Of a stretch of DNA of 64,000 bases, positions 1-8,399 are shown in pieces (positions within the stretch are counted from its first letter, which is position 1; every line of letters starts with the position of its first letter). The position numbers were made by a program, and so were the translations under genes. A model generated the notes under the pieces. That model had not been told where the DNA came from. It made no database searches and worked only from the letters and a program-made list of their open reading frames with translations. This stretch comes from Nocardia terrae (lineage in GTDB: Bacteria > Actinomycetota > Actinomycetes > Mycobacteriales > Mycobacteriaceae). Location of the stretch: assembly GCF_009760405.1 (NCBI RefSeq), contig NZ_WRPP01000008.1, positions 124,001 through 188,000 on the forward strand, written 5' to 3'.

Positions 1-2
1 TG

Positions 3-1391
3 TCGTCGGTGTTCGTGTGGCTCGGCGTCATCGCCATGATCACCGCGTGGGTCCGGCTGGGGCGCATCGTGATCGGCAAGCAGCCGGGCGCCACCGTGAC
101 GCTGGGCGAGCTGCGCGCCATCGTCGGCATCTGGATCTTCCCGCTGCTGTTCGCGGTCCCCATGTTCAGCCGCGACGCCTACTCGTATCTGGCGCAGGGC
201 GCTATGCTGCGCGACCACATCAACCCGTATGCCCTCGGTCCGTCGGCGCTGGGGCAGAACGCCGCCACCGTCCTGGACAACGTGAGCCCCGTCTGGCTCT
301 ACACCACCGCGCCCTACGGTCCGGTCTTCCTGCTCATCGGGCGCGCCATCACCACCATCACCGGTGACAATGTGGTGGCCGGAACCATCGCGCTGCGCCT
401 GGTCATGCTGCCCGGCCTGGTGCTGATGGTGTGGGCGATCCCGCATCTGACCAAGCATCTGGGCGGCAAGCCCACCATCGCGCTGTGGCTCGCGGTGCTG
501 AACCCGCTGGTGCTGATCCACCTGATCGGCGGCGTCCACAACGAGATGCTGATGGTCGGCCTGATGGCCGCGGGCATCGCGCTGGTGCTCGAGCACCGGC
601 ACGTGGAAGGCATCGTGGTGGTCGCGATCGGCGTGGCGGTGAAGGCGACCGCGGGCGTGGCGCTGCCATTCCTGGTGTGGATCTGGATGATTCACGAACG
701 CGAACGCCGCGCCGCGCTGAACGAGGGCGATCTGCCGCATCCGTTCCGGACCTTCGCGAAGATCAGCGCACTGGGCGTGACCATCTTCGCGGCCGTATTC
801 GTCCTGGCCAGCTGGGCCACGGGGCTGCCGGTGAACAGCTGGTTCGGCTGGCTCACCGCGCTGTCGGGGTCCAAGAAGATCATCAACTGGCTGTCGCTGC
901 CGACCATCATGGCGCACATGGTCACCTGGGTGACCCCGCTGACGCTGGACGCGGTGCTGTCGTGGACGCGCATGCTGTGCGCGGTGGTGATGGTGGGCCT
1001 GCTGGTGTGGGCCTGGTGGCGGTTCAAGAGCAGCGAGAAGGTGGCCGTGTTCGGCATTCTCGTCGCGTTCGTGGCCATCGTGGTGCTCTCCCCGGCCGCG
1101 CTGCCCTGGTACTACTCGTGGCCGCTGGCCCTGGCCGCCGGTTTCGCGCTGTCCACCCGGACGCTGCAGGTGCTGGTCGGGTTGTGCACGTGGCTGATGC
1201 TGATCTTCCAGCCGGACGGTTCACCGGTGTCGAGCATCGTGCACGGCACGCTGGCCATCTTCTTCGCCGTGGTGGCGGCGCTGTCGCTGTGCAAGGTGGA
1301 TCCGCTGAAACTGCGTGCGGCACAGTCCCATACCGACCGGCATCCGCCCACCGATCAGTTCAGCGGCACCGCCGCGCCCGGCCCGGCGTGA
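3..1391 (+). CDS. mptA: alpha-(1->6)-mannopyranosyltransferase MptA, 5' partial
   Basis: Polytopic GT-C glycosyltransferase that elongates the alpha-1,6-mannan backbone of lipomannan/lipoarabinomannan from polyprenyl-phosphomannose on the outer side of the membrane. The reading frame is open to the left edge of the window, so the N-terminus is missing: about 460 residues are visible against roughly 516 in M. tuberculosis Rv2174. Many hydrophobic helices are visible. An early loop has SRDAYSYLAQG, an acidic loop typical of this GT-C group. The next genes (Rv2175c-like, pknL, aroG) follow the mycobacterial order, which supports MptA over its paralogue MptB. The stop overlaps the start of the next gene by 4 nt (GTGA), so the two are probably translationally coupled. 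Confidence 0.85.
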   Translation, partial: SSVFVWLGVIAMITAWVRLGRIVIGKQPGATVTLGELRAIVGIWIFPLLFAVPMFSRDAYSYLAQGAMLRDHINPYALGPSALGQNAATVLDNVSPVWLYTTAPYGPVFLLIGRAITTITGDNVVAGTIALRLVMLPGLVLMVWAIPHLTKHLGGKPTIALWLAVLNPLVLIHLIGGVHNEMLMVGLMAAGIALVLEHRHVEGIVVVAIGVAVKATAGVALPFLVWIWMIHERERRAALNEGDLPHPFRTFAKISALGVTIFAAVFVLASWATGLPVNSWFGWLTALSGSKKIINWLSLPTIMAHMVTWVTPLTLDAVLSWTRMLCAVVMVGLLVWAWWRFKSSEKVAVFGILVAFVAIVVLSPAALPWYYSWPLALAAGFALSTRTLQVLVGLCTWLMLIFQPDGSPVSSIVHGTLAIFFAVVAALSLCKVDPLKLRAAQSHTDRHPPTDQFSGTAAPGPA

Positions 1392-2347
1392 GTCGATCCA
1401 CCGTGCCACTCGATCGCGCCTACCGGGACTGCCGGCGAATCGCCGCCGCCCACGGGCGCACCTACTTCCTGGCCACCCGGCTGCTGGAGCCCGAGCGCAG
1501 ACCGGCCGTGCACGCGCTGTACGCCTTCGCGCGGCTGGTCGACGACATCGTGGACGCGAGCGACGCGGCGGGCCGGGCGGCGGAATCCGCGGCGCAGCTG
1601 GATCGGATCGAACACGAACTGCGGGCGCGGCTGGTGGACGCGCCCGTCGAGGAATCCGACGGGCGCGAGGCGCGGGTGCTGCTGGCGGTGTCGGACACCA
1701 TCCGGCGGTATTCGATTGCCGCCGACCACTTCTGGGTGTTCCTCGACTCCATGCGCATGGACATCCCCGGCGGGCCGCAGTACCGCGACCGCTACGCCAC
1801 CATGGCCGAGCTGAACGACTACATGCGCGGCTCGGCGGCCGCCATCGGGCTGCAGTTGCTGCCGGTGCTGGGCACGGTGGTCCCGGTGGCCGATGCCGAA
1901 CCGGCGGCGGCCGCGCTGGGAGAAGCGTTCCAGCTCACCAACTTCCTGCGGGACATCGGCGAGGACCTGGATCGCGGGCGGGTGTATCTCCCCGCTGACG
2001 AGTTGGCGGCCTTCGGCGTGGACGCCGAACTGCTGTTCCACTGCCGGGAATCGGGGCGGACCGAGCCGCGGGTGCGGCGCGCGCTGGCCCATCTGATCGC
2101 GATCAATCGCGGTGTCTATAGGCGGGCCGTCCCCGGTATCGATCTGCTCACACCGCGGGTGCGCCCGGCGATCCGGACTGCGGCCGCCCTCTACGGCGGC
2201 ATCCTCGACGAGATCGAGCGCGCCGACTACGAGGTCTTCGCCCGCCGCGCGGTGGTGCCGCAGCACCGCCGATTGCGCGTTGCCGCACGGGAATGCTTAT
2301 CCGCCTCCCCGCGCCTTTTGCCGATCTTCGGGGAGCCCACCAACTGA
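1388..2347 (+). CDS. crtB: phytoene/squalene synthase family protein
   Basis: A 319-residue head-to-head prenyl synthase that condenses two prenyl diphosphates, normally two GGPP to phytoene, the first step of C40 carotenoid synthesis. Both aspartate-rich motifs are present: LVDDIVDA near residue 42 and RDIGEDLDRGR near residue 190. Length fits a single-domain CrtB. The GTG start overlaps the mptA stop (GTGA). In M. tuberculosis the gene before mptA is a prenyl diphosphate synthase (idsA2), so an isoprenoid theme at this locus is plausible. No other carotenoid gene is in the window. A squalene or dehydrosqualene synthase role cannot be excluded. Confidence 0.8.
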   Translation: MSRSTVPLDRAYRDCRRIAAAHGRTYFLATRLLEPERRPAVHALYAFARLVDDIVDASDAAGRAAESAAQLDRIEHELRARLVDAPVEESDGREARVLLAVSDTIRRYSIAADHFWVFLDSMRMDIPGGPQYRDRYATMAELNDYMRGSAAAIGLQLLPVLGTVVPVADAEPAAAALGEAFQLTNFLRDIGEDLDRGRVYLPADELAAFGVDAELLFHCRESGRTEPRVRRALAHLIAINRGVYRRAVPGIDLLTPRVRPAIRTAAALYGGILDEIERADYEVFARRAVVPQHRRLRVAARECLSASPRLLPIFGEPTN

Positions 2348-2486
2348 ATCACCGGACCGGCGGTCGGGAGCGGGTCAACTCTTGGATGTCCCCGACGAGT
2401 CACCCGCACGGTACCAAATCAGTTGTCGCCCTGGGCATCAGGCCGTGCACGGCGGCCCAGCCGCCGTGCACGCAGATGATCCGGTC

Positions 2487-2855
2487 TCAGAAGGGATCGG
2501 CGGCCGCTCGGCGGATCACCTCGCGGGCCAGGGGACCGTGCAGAGCATCGATCGGGCGGCCCGGCAGGGTCTCGTCCTCGGTGTAGACCCACTGGAGGAT
2601 TTCTTCATCGGTGTATTTGCCGTCACGCATGACCGTGATGAGACCGGTCAAGTGTTTGGCCACCGCGCCGGTGGAGTCGAAGAACTCCTTCGGGATACCC
2701 GCAACGCCGTCGCGGCGCACCGCGATTATCTGATGGTCGCGCAGCATCTGATGCACCCGCGTAACCACCATGCCCAGCTGCTCGGCCACGTCGGGCAGCG
2801 GGATCAGGGTCACCGAATCCGGCAGGACGTCTTCGCTGCAAGGAAAGGCACTCAC
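2487..2855 (-). CDS. Rv2175c-type winged-helix DNA-binding protein
   Basis: A small protein matching the Rv2175c family: a helix-turn-helix segment (LPDVAEQLGMVVTRVHQML) followed by a conserved C-terminal half (GKYTDEEILQWVYTED, then REVIRRAAADPF). In M. tuberculosis Rv2175c binds DNA and is phosphorylated by PknL, encoded next door, as here, divergently. The start is uncertain. GTG at 2855 gives 122 residues beginning just before the conserved part, with a TACCGT -10-like hexamer 7 nt upstream that would fit a leaderless mRNA. ATG at 2915 adds 20 residues including a Thr-rich ATVATRRTT tail, of interest because the mycobacterial protein is phosphorylated on an N-terminal threonine. Confidence 0.75.
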   Translation of the reverse strand: MSAFPCSEDVLPDSVTLIPLPDVAEQLGMVVTRVHQMLRDHQIIAVRRDGVAGIPKEFFDSTGAVAKHLTGLITVMRDGKYTDEEILQWVYTEDETLPGRPIDALHGPLAREVIRRAAADPF

Positions 2856-2962
2856 GCCGACTACGGTAGTCCGTCGCGTCGCCACCGTCGCATCACACCC
2901 CGACGCGACTACCATCGGGTGAGCCGCGCCGGGCGGCTTCGAGAAAATCGGAAGGGTTGCAG

Positions 2963-4993
2963 TTGATCGGCCAGATGCTGGAAGGGCGCTACCGCATCGA
3001 CGCGCCGATCGCGCGTGGCGGAATGTCCATGGTGTTCCGGGGGGTGGACACCAGATTGGATCGACCGGTCGCCATCAAGGTGATGGACCCGAAGTTCGCG
3101 TCCGACCCGCAATTCCTCACCCGCTTCGAGCTCGAGGCCCGGGCCGTGGCCAAACTCAAGCACCCCTCCCTGGTCGCGGTGTACGACCAGGGCGTGGACG
3201 GCGACCATCCGTTCCTCATCATGGAACTCGTCGAAGGCGGCACCCTGCGGGAGTTGCTGCGCGAGCGCGGGCCCATGCCCCCGCACGCCGTGCGCGCCGT
3301 CGCCGAGCCCGTGCTGGCCGCCATCGGCGTGGCGCACGCCGCCGGGCTGGTGCACCGCGACATCAAGCCGGAGAACGTGCTCATCTCCGATTCCGGCGAG
3401 GTGAAGATCGCCGACTTCGGGCTGGTGCGCGCGGTCGCCGAGGCCAAGATCACCTCGGACAGCGTGATTCTCGGCACGGCCGCCTATCTCTCCCCCGAAC
3501 AGGTGACCAGCGGCACCGCCGACGCGCGCAGCGACGTGTACTCCGCGGGCGTGCTCATCTTCGAAATGCTCACCGGCCGTACCCCGTTCACCGGCGACAA
3601 CTCACTGTCCATCGCATTGCAGCGGGTCGAGAAGGACGTGCCGAGCCCGAGCCGGTTCATCACCGGCATCCCGCCCGAGATCGACGAGCTGGTCGCCCAC
3701 GCCACCGCCCGCGAACCCATGCACCGCTACGCCAACGCCACCGAGATGGCGGGCGAACTGCGGCGCATCGCACGGGAACTGCAGCTGCCCGAGTACCGGG
3801 TGCCCGCGCCCACCGAGTCGGCCGAGCATCTCAGCGCCAAGTACCGGGTCGGGCCCACGCCCGCACCGGCCGCGCCGCTGCATCCGCCCTCGCGGCCCAT
3901 TCCGGGCGCGGCGGATCTGACCACCCGCCTGCCCGCCGACCCGCCGACCATGCGGGTGGACCCGGCGACATTGCGTGTGCCCCAGGCGCAACACACCAGA
4001 GTCATGACGGCGGCGCGCGAGCTGCCCGCCGACTATCCGCCCACCGAGTACGCGCCGCAGCAGTCCGGACCGCCGAACAACCATGGCTATCAATCGGATC
4101 TGATCGAGGACCGCGGCAAGTCGCGGCGCAAGGTGATCATCTGGTTGAGCATCGTGCTCGCGCTGGCGGTGCTGCTCGGCATCGGCGGCTGGTGGCTCGG
4201 GGTCGGCAGATATTCGGCGGTGCCGTCCATCGCGGGGATGAACACCGATAAAGCGATCACCGCCCTGAAGGACGCGGGCTTCAAGACCGAGACCCGCAAC
4301 AAGGCGTCGGACACCATCCCGGTCGGCAATGTGGTCGGCACCGATCCCGCCGCCGGGACCAGAGTCACCAAGGGCTCGCTGGTGGCGGTGCTGGTCTCCA
4401 GCGGTAAGCCGAAAGTGCCGGATGTGCAAGCGGGACAGGACCTGCAGTCGGTCAACAAGGCCATCAGAGACGCCGGACTGACCCCCGTCGACAGCGGCGA
4501 GATCGGCAGCACCGCCCCGAAAGGCAGCCTCGCCAAGGTGGATCCGGGCCCCGGCACCGTACTCCCCGCCAACGCGCAGGTGAAGGTCTACCGCAGCAAG
4601 GGATCCCAGCCGGTCAAGGTGCCCGACGTGAAGGGCAAGACCGAGGACGAGGCCAAGACGGCCCTGCAGAAGGCCGGGCTCACCGTCAGCTCCACCCGGG
4701 ACCAGTACGACGCCAAGATCAAACCCGGCCAGGTGGTCGGCACCGATCCCGCCGCGGGCACCAGCGCCGAATCCGGCAGCGGTGTGGTGCTGATCGTCAA
4801 CAGCGCACTCGAGATGCCGAACCTCTTGGGCTCCAATGTCTCCGCCGCTCGCAGCAAGCTACAGGGAATGGGACTCTCGGTCACCGTGCGACAGCTGGCC
4901 AGCAACGACAGCTCGATCATCATCTCGCAGAGCACCGCCCCGGGCGACGCGGTCGAACCGGGCTCCACGATCACCCTCGTAGCGATACCGTAG
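2963..4993 (+). CDS. pknL: Ser/Thr protein kinase PknL with PASTA repeats
   Basis: Membrane receptor-type eukaryotic-like kinase. The N-terminal kinase domain (about residues 10-275) has the glycine loop ARGGMSMVFRG, lysine VAIKVMD, catalytic loop HRDIKPENVL, DFGLVR and the activation-segment end GTAAYLSPEQ. A Pro-rich juxtamembrane linker and one membrane helix (about residues 391-414, WLSIVLALAVLLGIGGWW) follow. The outside part carries four PASTA repeats, beginning near VPSIAGMN, VPDVQAGQ, VPDVKGKT and MPNLLGSN, which in related kinases bind muropeptides. TTG at 2963 is preferred because GGAAGGG lies 6-7 nt upstream; TTG at 2957 is too close to it. M. tuberculosis PknL lacks PASTA repeats, whereas the corynebacterial orthologue has them. 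Confidence 0.9.
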   Translation: MIGQMLEGRYRIDAPIARGGMSMVFRGVDTRLDRPVAIKVMDPKFASDPQFLTRFELEARAVAKLKHPSLVAVYDQGVDGDHPFLIMELVEGGTLRELLRERGPMPPHAVRAVAEPVLAAIGVAHAAGLVHRDIKPENVLISDSGEVKIADFGLVRAVAEAKITSDSVILGTAAYLSPEQVTSGTADARSDVYSAGVLIFEMLTGRTPFTGDNSLSIALQRVEKDVPSPSRFITGIPPEIDELVAHATAREPMHRYANATEMAGELRRIARELQLPEYRVPAPTESAEHLSAKYRVGPTPAPAAPLHPPSRPIPGAADLTTRLPADPPTMRVDPATLRVPQAQHTRVMTAARELPADYPPTEYAPQQSGPPNNHGYQSDLIEDRGKSRRKVIIWLSIVLALAVLLGIGGWWLGVGRYSAVPSIAGMNTDKAITALKDAGFKTETRNKASDTIPVGNVVGTDPAAGTRVTKGSLVAVLVSSGKPKVPDVQAGQDLQSVNKAIRDAGLTPVDSGEIGSTAPKGSLAKVDPGPGTVLPANAQVKVYRSKGSQPVKVPDVKGKTEDEAKTALQKAGLTVSSTRDQYDAKIKPGQVVGTDPAAGTSAESGSGVVLIVNSALEMPNLLGSNVSAARSKLQGMGLSVTVRQLASNDSSIIISQSTAPGDAVEPGSTITLVAIP

Positions 4994-5136
4994 CCGCCTC
5001 CCCGCGACTTCAGCGGACAGCGGAGAGCCGTCAACCGTCCCGCATCCGGACCACGGCAAAGTGCCGAAACCATTGTGGCCGTACCCGATGAGTTACCCCG
5101 ATAGCAGCGAAATCACTTGTCACTCTTGGATACGAA

Positions 5137-5169
5137 AGAGCCCGGACCGTTTCGAACGGTCCGGGCTCT
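5137..5169. terminator. bidirectional terminator between pknL and aroG
   Basis: A perfect 14-bp inverted repeat (AGAGCCCGGACCGT and its complement) around a 5-nt loop lies between two convergent genes, 143 nt after pknL and 18 nt before the aroG stop. It is GC-rich with no long T tract, as usual in actinobacteria. Confidence 0.8.
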
Positions 5170-5187
5170 CCTACAGAGCGTGAGTTC

Positions 5188-6576
5188 TCAGCGCAGCATC
5201 TCCGCGACCAGGAACGCCAGCTCCAGCGACTGCTGGGTGTTCAGGCGCGGGTCGCAGGCGGTCTCGTAGCGCTCTTCCAGGTTGAGGTCCGAGATGTCCT
5301 GCGCGCCACCGAGGCATTCGGTGACGTTCTCACCGGTGAGCTCGATGTGCAGGCCGCCCGGGTGGGTGCCCAGCGCGTGGTGCACCTCGAAGAAGCCCTG
5401 GACCTCGTCGACGATGCGGTCGAAGTGGCGGGTCTTGTAGCCGGTCGAGGACTCGTGGGTGTTGCCGTGCATGGGGTCGCACTGCCAGATCACCTGGTGG
5501 CCGGTGGCCTGCACCTTCTCGATGATCGGGGGCAGCACGTCGCGGACCTTGCCGTTGCCCATGCGAGCCACCAGGGTCAGGCGGCCGGGCTCGTTGTTGG
5601 GGTCCAGCCGCTCGACGTATTCCACGGCCTGCTCGGGCGTGGTGGTCGGGCCGATCTTGAGGCCGATCGGGTTGGCGATCAGCTCGGCCAGGGCGACGTG
5701 CGCGCCGTCGAGCTGGCGGGTGCGCTCACCGATCCACAGGAAGTGCGCCGAAAGGTCGTACAGCACCGGCTCACCCGAGACCGGGTGCTCGCTCAGGCGC
5801 AGCATGGCGCGCTCGTAGTCGAGGACCAGCGCCTCGTGACTGGCGTAGAGGCGGGCGCTCGACAGGTTCGGATCGTTGACGCGGCAGGCCTTCATGAAGG
5901 CGAGCGCGCGATCGATCTCGGTGGCCATCTGCTCGTAGCGGGCGCCGGCCGGGGACTGCGCGACGAACTCGCGGTTCCAGTCGTGCACCTTGTGCAGGTC
6001 GGCCATGCCGGCGGAGGTGAGCGCGCGCACCAGGTTCATGGCCGCCGACGCGTTGGCGTAGGCGCGGACCAGGCGCGACGGATCGTGCACGCGCAGCGCG
6101 TCCTCGGCGACGAGCGAGTTCACCATGTCACCGCGGTAGGACTTGAGGCCCAGCGAATCGGTGTCGGACGAGCGCGGTTTCGCGTACTGACCCGCGATCC
6201 GCGCCACCTTCACCACCGGCAGGCTCGCGCCGTAGGTGAGCACCACGGCCATCTGCAGCAGGGTGCGGATATTGCCGCGGATGTGCGGCTCCGTGTTGTC
6301 GGCGAAGGTCTCCGCGCAGTCGCCGCCCTGCATGAGGAAGGCTTCACCGCGGGCCACCTCGGCCAGACGCAGCCGTAGCTCCTCGACCTCGGCGGGTACG
6401 CAGATGGGCGGTACGCTCTCGAGCACGGTGCGCATCTTGGCGGCCTGCTCGGGATCCCAGGACGGCTGCTGCAGCGCGGGACGAGCGAGTGCGGTGTCGA
6501 GGCGCCGACGCAGCTCGGCGGGCAGCGGAGGAAGTTCCGGCAAGCGATCGATCGGTACGTCGACGGTCCAGTTCAC
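5188..6576 (-). CDS. aroG: 3-deoxy-7-phosphoheptulonate synthase, class II (DAHP synthase)
   Basis: First enzyme of the shikimate pathway: condenses phosphoenolpyruvate and erythrose 4-phosphate. The whole protein reads like M. tuberculosis AroG (Rv2178c), including FLMQGGDCAETF, the KPRSSDTDSLGLKSYRGD segment, MGNGKVRDVLPPIIEKV and WQCDPMHGNTHESS (metal and substrate site). GTG at 6576 gives VNWTVDVPIDRLPELPPLP and 462 residues, the mycobacterial length. The frame stays open 39 nt further upstream to another possible start at 6615, but family alignment does not support the extension. It is transcribed divergently from the exoribonuclease gene. Confidence 0.95.
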   Translation of the reverse strand: MNWTVDVPIDRLPELPPLPAELRRRLDTALARPALQQPSWDPEQAAKMRTVLESVPPICVPAEVEELRLRLAEVARGEAFLMQGGDCAETFADNTEPHIRGNIRTLLQMAVVLTYGASLPVVKVARIAGQYAKPRSSDTDSLGLKSYRGDMVNSLVAEDALRVHDPSRLVRAYANASAAMNLVRALTSAGMADLHKVHDWNREFVAQSPAGARYEQMATEIDRALAFMKACRVNDPNLSSARLYASHEALVLDYERAMLRLSEHPVSGEPVLYDLSAHFLWIGERTRQLDGAHVALAELIANPIGLKIGPTTTPEQAVEYVERLDPNNEPGRLTLVARMGNGKVRDVLPPIIEKVQATGHQVIWQCDPMHGNTHESSTGYKTRHFDRIVDEVQGFFEVHHALGTHPGGLHIELTGENVTECLGGAQDISDLNLEERYETACDPRLNTQQSLELAFLVAEMLR

Positions 6577-6703
6577 CCGTTCAGAATACGGATCGACCTT
6601 GGTGCGGTGGACCACCCCCAGGGCTGGGATTGCTCACACCGGGTGGTCGTATGATCAGCCCGGACCCAAACCCCGAGCTCGAGGTCAGGAGAGACCCATC
6701 TCA

Positions 6704-7201
6704 CTGCGGTACTTTTACGATTCGGAATTCATCGAGGACGGGACCGTCATCGACCTCGTCTCCATCGCGGTGGTCTGCGAGGACGGACGCGAGTTCTACG
6801 CGGTCTCCACCGAATTCGACCCCGAGAAGGCCGGGCCGTTCGTCCGCCGCAACGTCCTGCCGAAGCTACCGCCGCCCTCGTCCCCGCTATGGCGCTCCCG
6901 CCAGCGCATTCGCGACGACCTCTACAAGTTCCTGGTCCCGCGCGCCGGCGTCGAACCCGAACTGTGGGCCTGGGTCGGGGCCTACGACCACGTGGCGCTG
7001 TGCCAGCTGTGGGGTTCCATGGTCGACCTGCCCAACGCGCTGCCCCGCTACACCAATGAGCTGCGCCAGCATTGGGACCAGCACGGCCGCCCGCCGCTGC
7101 CGCCGGTCCCGAAGGACGCGCACGACGCGCTCGCCGACGCCCGGCACAACCTGGCGAAGTTCGAGGCCATCGAGGCGTATCGGCGGATCCAGGCGTCCTA
7201 G
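6704..7201 (+). CDS. Rv2179c-type 3'-5' exoribonuclease with a CTG start
   Basis: A 165-residue DEDD-superfamily RNase resembling M. tuberculosis Rv2179c, which trims 3' RNA overhangs. Visible motifs are YFYDSEFIEDG (first acidic pair), YAVSTEFDP, WAWVGAYDHVALCQLWG and the C-terminal DAHDALADARHN (DEDDh His/Asp box). Homology begins exactly at a CTG codon (LRYFYDSEF where Rv2179c has MRYFYDTEF). AGGAGAG lies 10 nt upstream of that CTG. The nearest in-frame TTG/GTG starts (6599, 6602) would add about 34 unrelated residues. ATC at 6698 is a second non-standard candidate. The frame and product are clear; only the initiation codon is in doubt. Confidence 0.85.
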   Translation: MRYFYDSEFIEDGTVIDLVSIAVVCEDGREFYAVSTEFDPEKAGPFVRRNVLPKLPPPSSPLWRSRQRIRDDLYKFLVPRAGVEPELWAWVGAYDHVALCQLWGSMVDLPNALPRYTNELRQHWDQHGRPPLPPVPKDAHDALADARHNLAKFEAIEAYRRIQAS

Positions 7202-7205
7202 CGGG

Positions 7206-7424
7206 TCAGAGCTTCCGGACTCGGGTGACGACGTAGTGGTACCCGTCCTGGTTGGCGGGGCGGAACTTGAACTCGACCCGGTCGCCCGCGGTCAGGGCGC
7301 GGAAGCCGGTTCCGTCGATGGCGGAGAAGTGCACCCAGGCGGCCTCGCCGTCCGGCAACGCCTTCGAAGTGATGACGCCCCAACCCTGTTCGGCGTCGAA
7401 GGACTCGACCACACCCCGCTCCAT
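7206..7424 (-). CDS. cold-shock-domain protein
   Basis: A 72-residue single OB-fold cold-shock-like protein that should bind single-stranded nucleic acid. It starts MERGVVESFDAEQGWGVITS, where GWGVI takes the place of the usual GFGFI RNP1, and AWVHFSAI stands in for RNP2. It is a divergent family member, not a canonical CspA, which normally has KWFN after the start. ATG at 7424 is used; the frame continues upstream without family support. It converges with the exoribonuclease gene, with 4 nt between stops. A strong hairpin upstream (7450-7481) insulates it from the acyltransferase gene behind it. Confidence 0.8.
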   Translation of the reverse strand: MERGVVESFDAEQGWGVITSKALPDGEAAWVHFSAIDGTGFRALTAGDRVEFKFRPANQDGYHYVVTRVRKL

Positions 7425-7449
7425 GGCACGAGAGTAGCCCCGGACGACA

Positions 7450-7481
7450 ACGGGCCCCGAGTGAATTCGCTCGGGGCCCGT
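7450..7481. terminator. intrinsic hairpin terminator
   Basis: A 12-bp perfect inverted repeat (ACGGGCCCCGAG and its complement) with an 8-nt loop lies between two minus-strand genes. It most likely ends transcription of the acyltransferase gene (stop at 7499) before the cold-shock gene. Confidence 0.7.
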
Positions 7482-7498
7482 GTGGTTCGGGGTGGGTG

Positions 7499-8224
7499 TC
7501 AGCCCGCCATGGTCTGCGGGATGCGGTCCTCGTCGGGGCGGCTGCCGGAGGGGACGCCCTTCTTCAGGGAGGCGGCGTAGACGTCCACGTACTCCTGGTC
7601 GCCCATCCGCATGAGCTCGTACATGATCTCGTCGGTGACGGCGCGCTCGACGAAGCGGTTGCCGCCCATGCCCTCGTAGCGCGAGAAGTCGATGGGCGCA
7701 CCGAATTTCACGGTGACCTTGCGCGGGCGCCAGCGGAAGGGGCCGGGCGGGCACACCTCGTCGGTGCCGATCAGGGCTACCGGGATCACCGGCACTCCGG
7801 TCTCCAGGGCGAGGCGTGCCACACCGGTCTTGCCCTTGTAGAGGCGACCATCCGGGGAGCGGGTGCCTTCGGGGTAGAGCCCGACCAGGCGGCCCTCGCC
7901 GAGCAGCTTGCGCGCGGTGTTGAGGGCGGATTCGGCCGCGTCCGCACCGGACCGGTCGATCGGGTACTGGCCGGTGCCGGAGAAGAAGAACTTCTGCAGC
8001 CGGCCCTTGAGACCCGGGGTGGTGAAGTATTCGGCCTTGGCCAGATAGGTGATCCGGCGCGGGCTCATCAACGGGGTGAACAGCCAGTCCGTGAAGGACA
8101 GATGGTTGCCGGCCAGAATGGCCGCGCCCTTGGCGGGAATGTTCTCGACGCCCTCAACCTTCGGCCGGTTGATGAGATGCATCAGCGGCCCCACCAAGAC
8201 GTACTTCAGCAGCCAGTAGAACAT
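7499..8224 (-). CDS. lysophospholipid acyltransferase (PlsC-like, Rv2182c type)
   Basis: A 241-residue membrane-associated acyltransferase with the two defining PlsC motifs: NHLSFTDW (H-x4-D catalytic pair, near residue 40) and YPEGTRSPDGRLYKGKTG (acceptor phosphate binding, near residue 118). A hydrophobic N-terminus (FYWLLKYVLVGPLMHLI) probably anchors it in the inner leaflet. It should transfer an acyl chain from acyl-CoA or acyl-ACP to 1-acylglycerol 3-phosphate. It occupies the place of Rv2182c in the conserved order and is probably the last gene of the run starting upstream, 175 bp after the ROK kinase. Confidence 0.9.
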   Translation of the reverse strand: MFYWLLKYVLVGPLMHLINRPKVEGVENIPAKGAAILAGNHLSFTDWLFTPLMSPRRITYLAKAEYFTTPGLKGRLQKFFFSGTGQYPIDRSGADAAESALNTARKLLGEGRLVGLYPEGTRSPDGRLYKGKTGVARLALETGVPVIPVALIGTDEVCPPGPFRWRPRKVTVKFGAPIDFSRYEGMGGNRFVERAVTDEIMYELMRMGDQEYVDVYAASLKKGVPSGSRPDEDRIPQTMAG

Positions 8225-8399
8225 TGCGTCCTTTCCCCTGTTTCGATACCCGGGACCGGCCTCGTTGCGGGCACCACCACTGCTTGCCTACCCTACCGCC
8301 GAGACCTGGCGGTAACCAACCGGTGGTGACGGGATTCTCCGATGTCGGGACTTTCGTCCCGAGCAATGGAATCGATCTTCGGCGCGCTCGTGAATTCGA

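Noticed and set aside
431..1387. Long upstream extension of the phytoene synthase frame
   Set aside because: The extension is the shadow of mptA; family homology begins at GTG 1388.
5347..6378. Long plus-strand ORF opposite aroG
   Set aside because: Antisense shadow of a certain gene; its protein is repetitive and without motifs.
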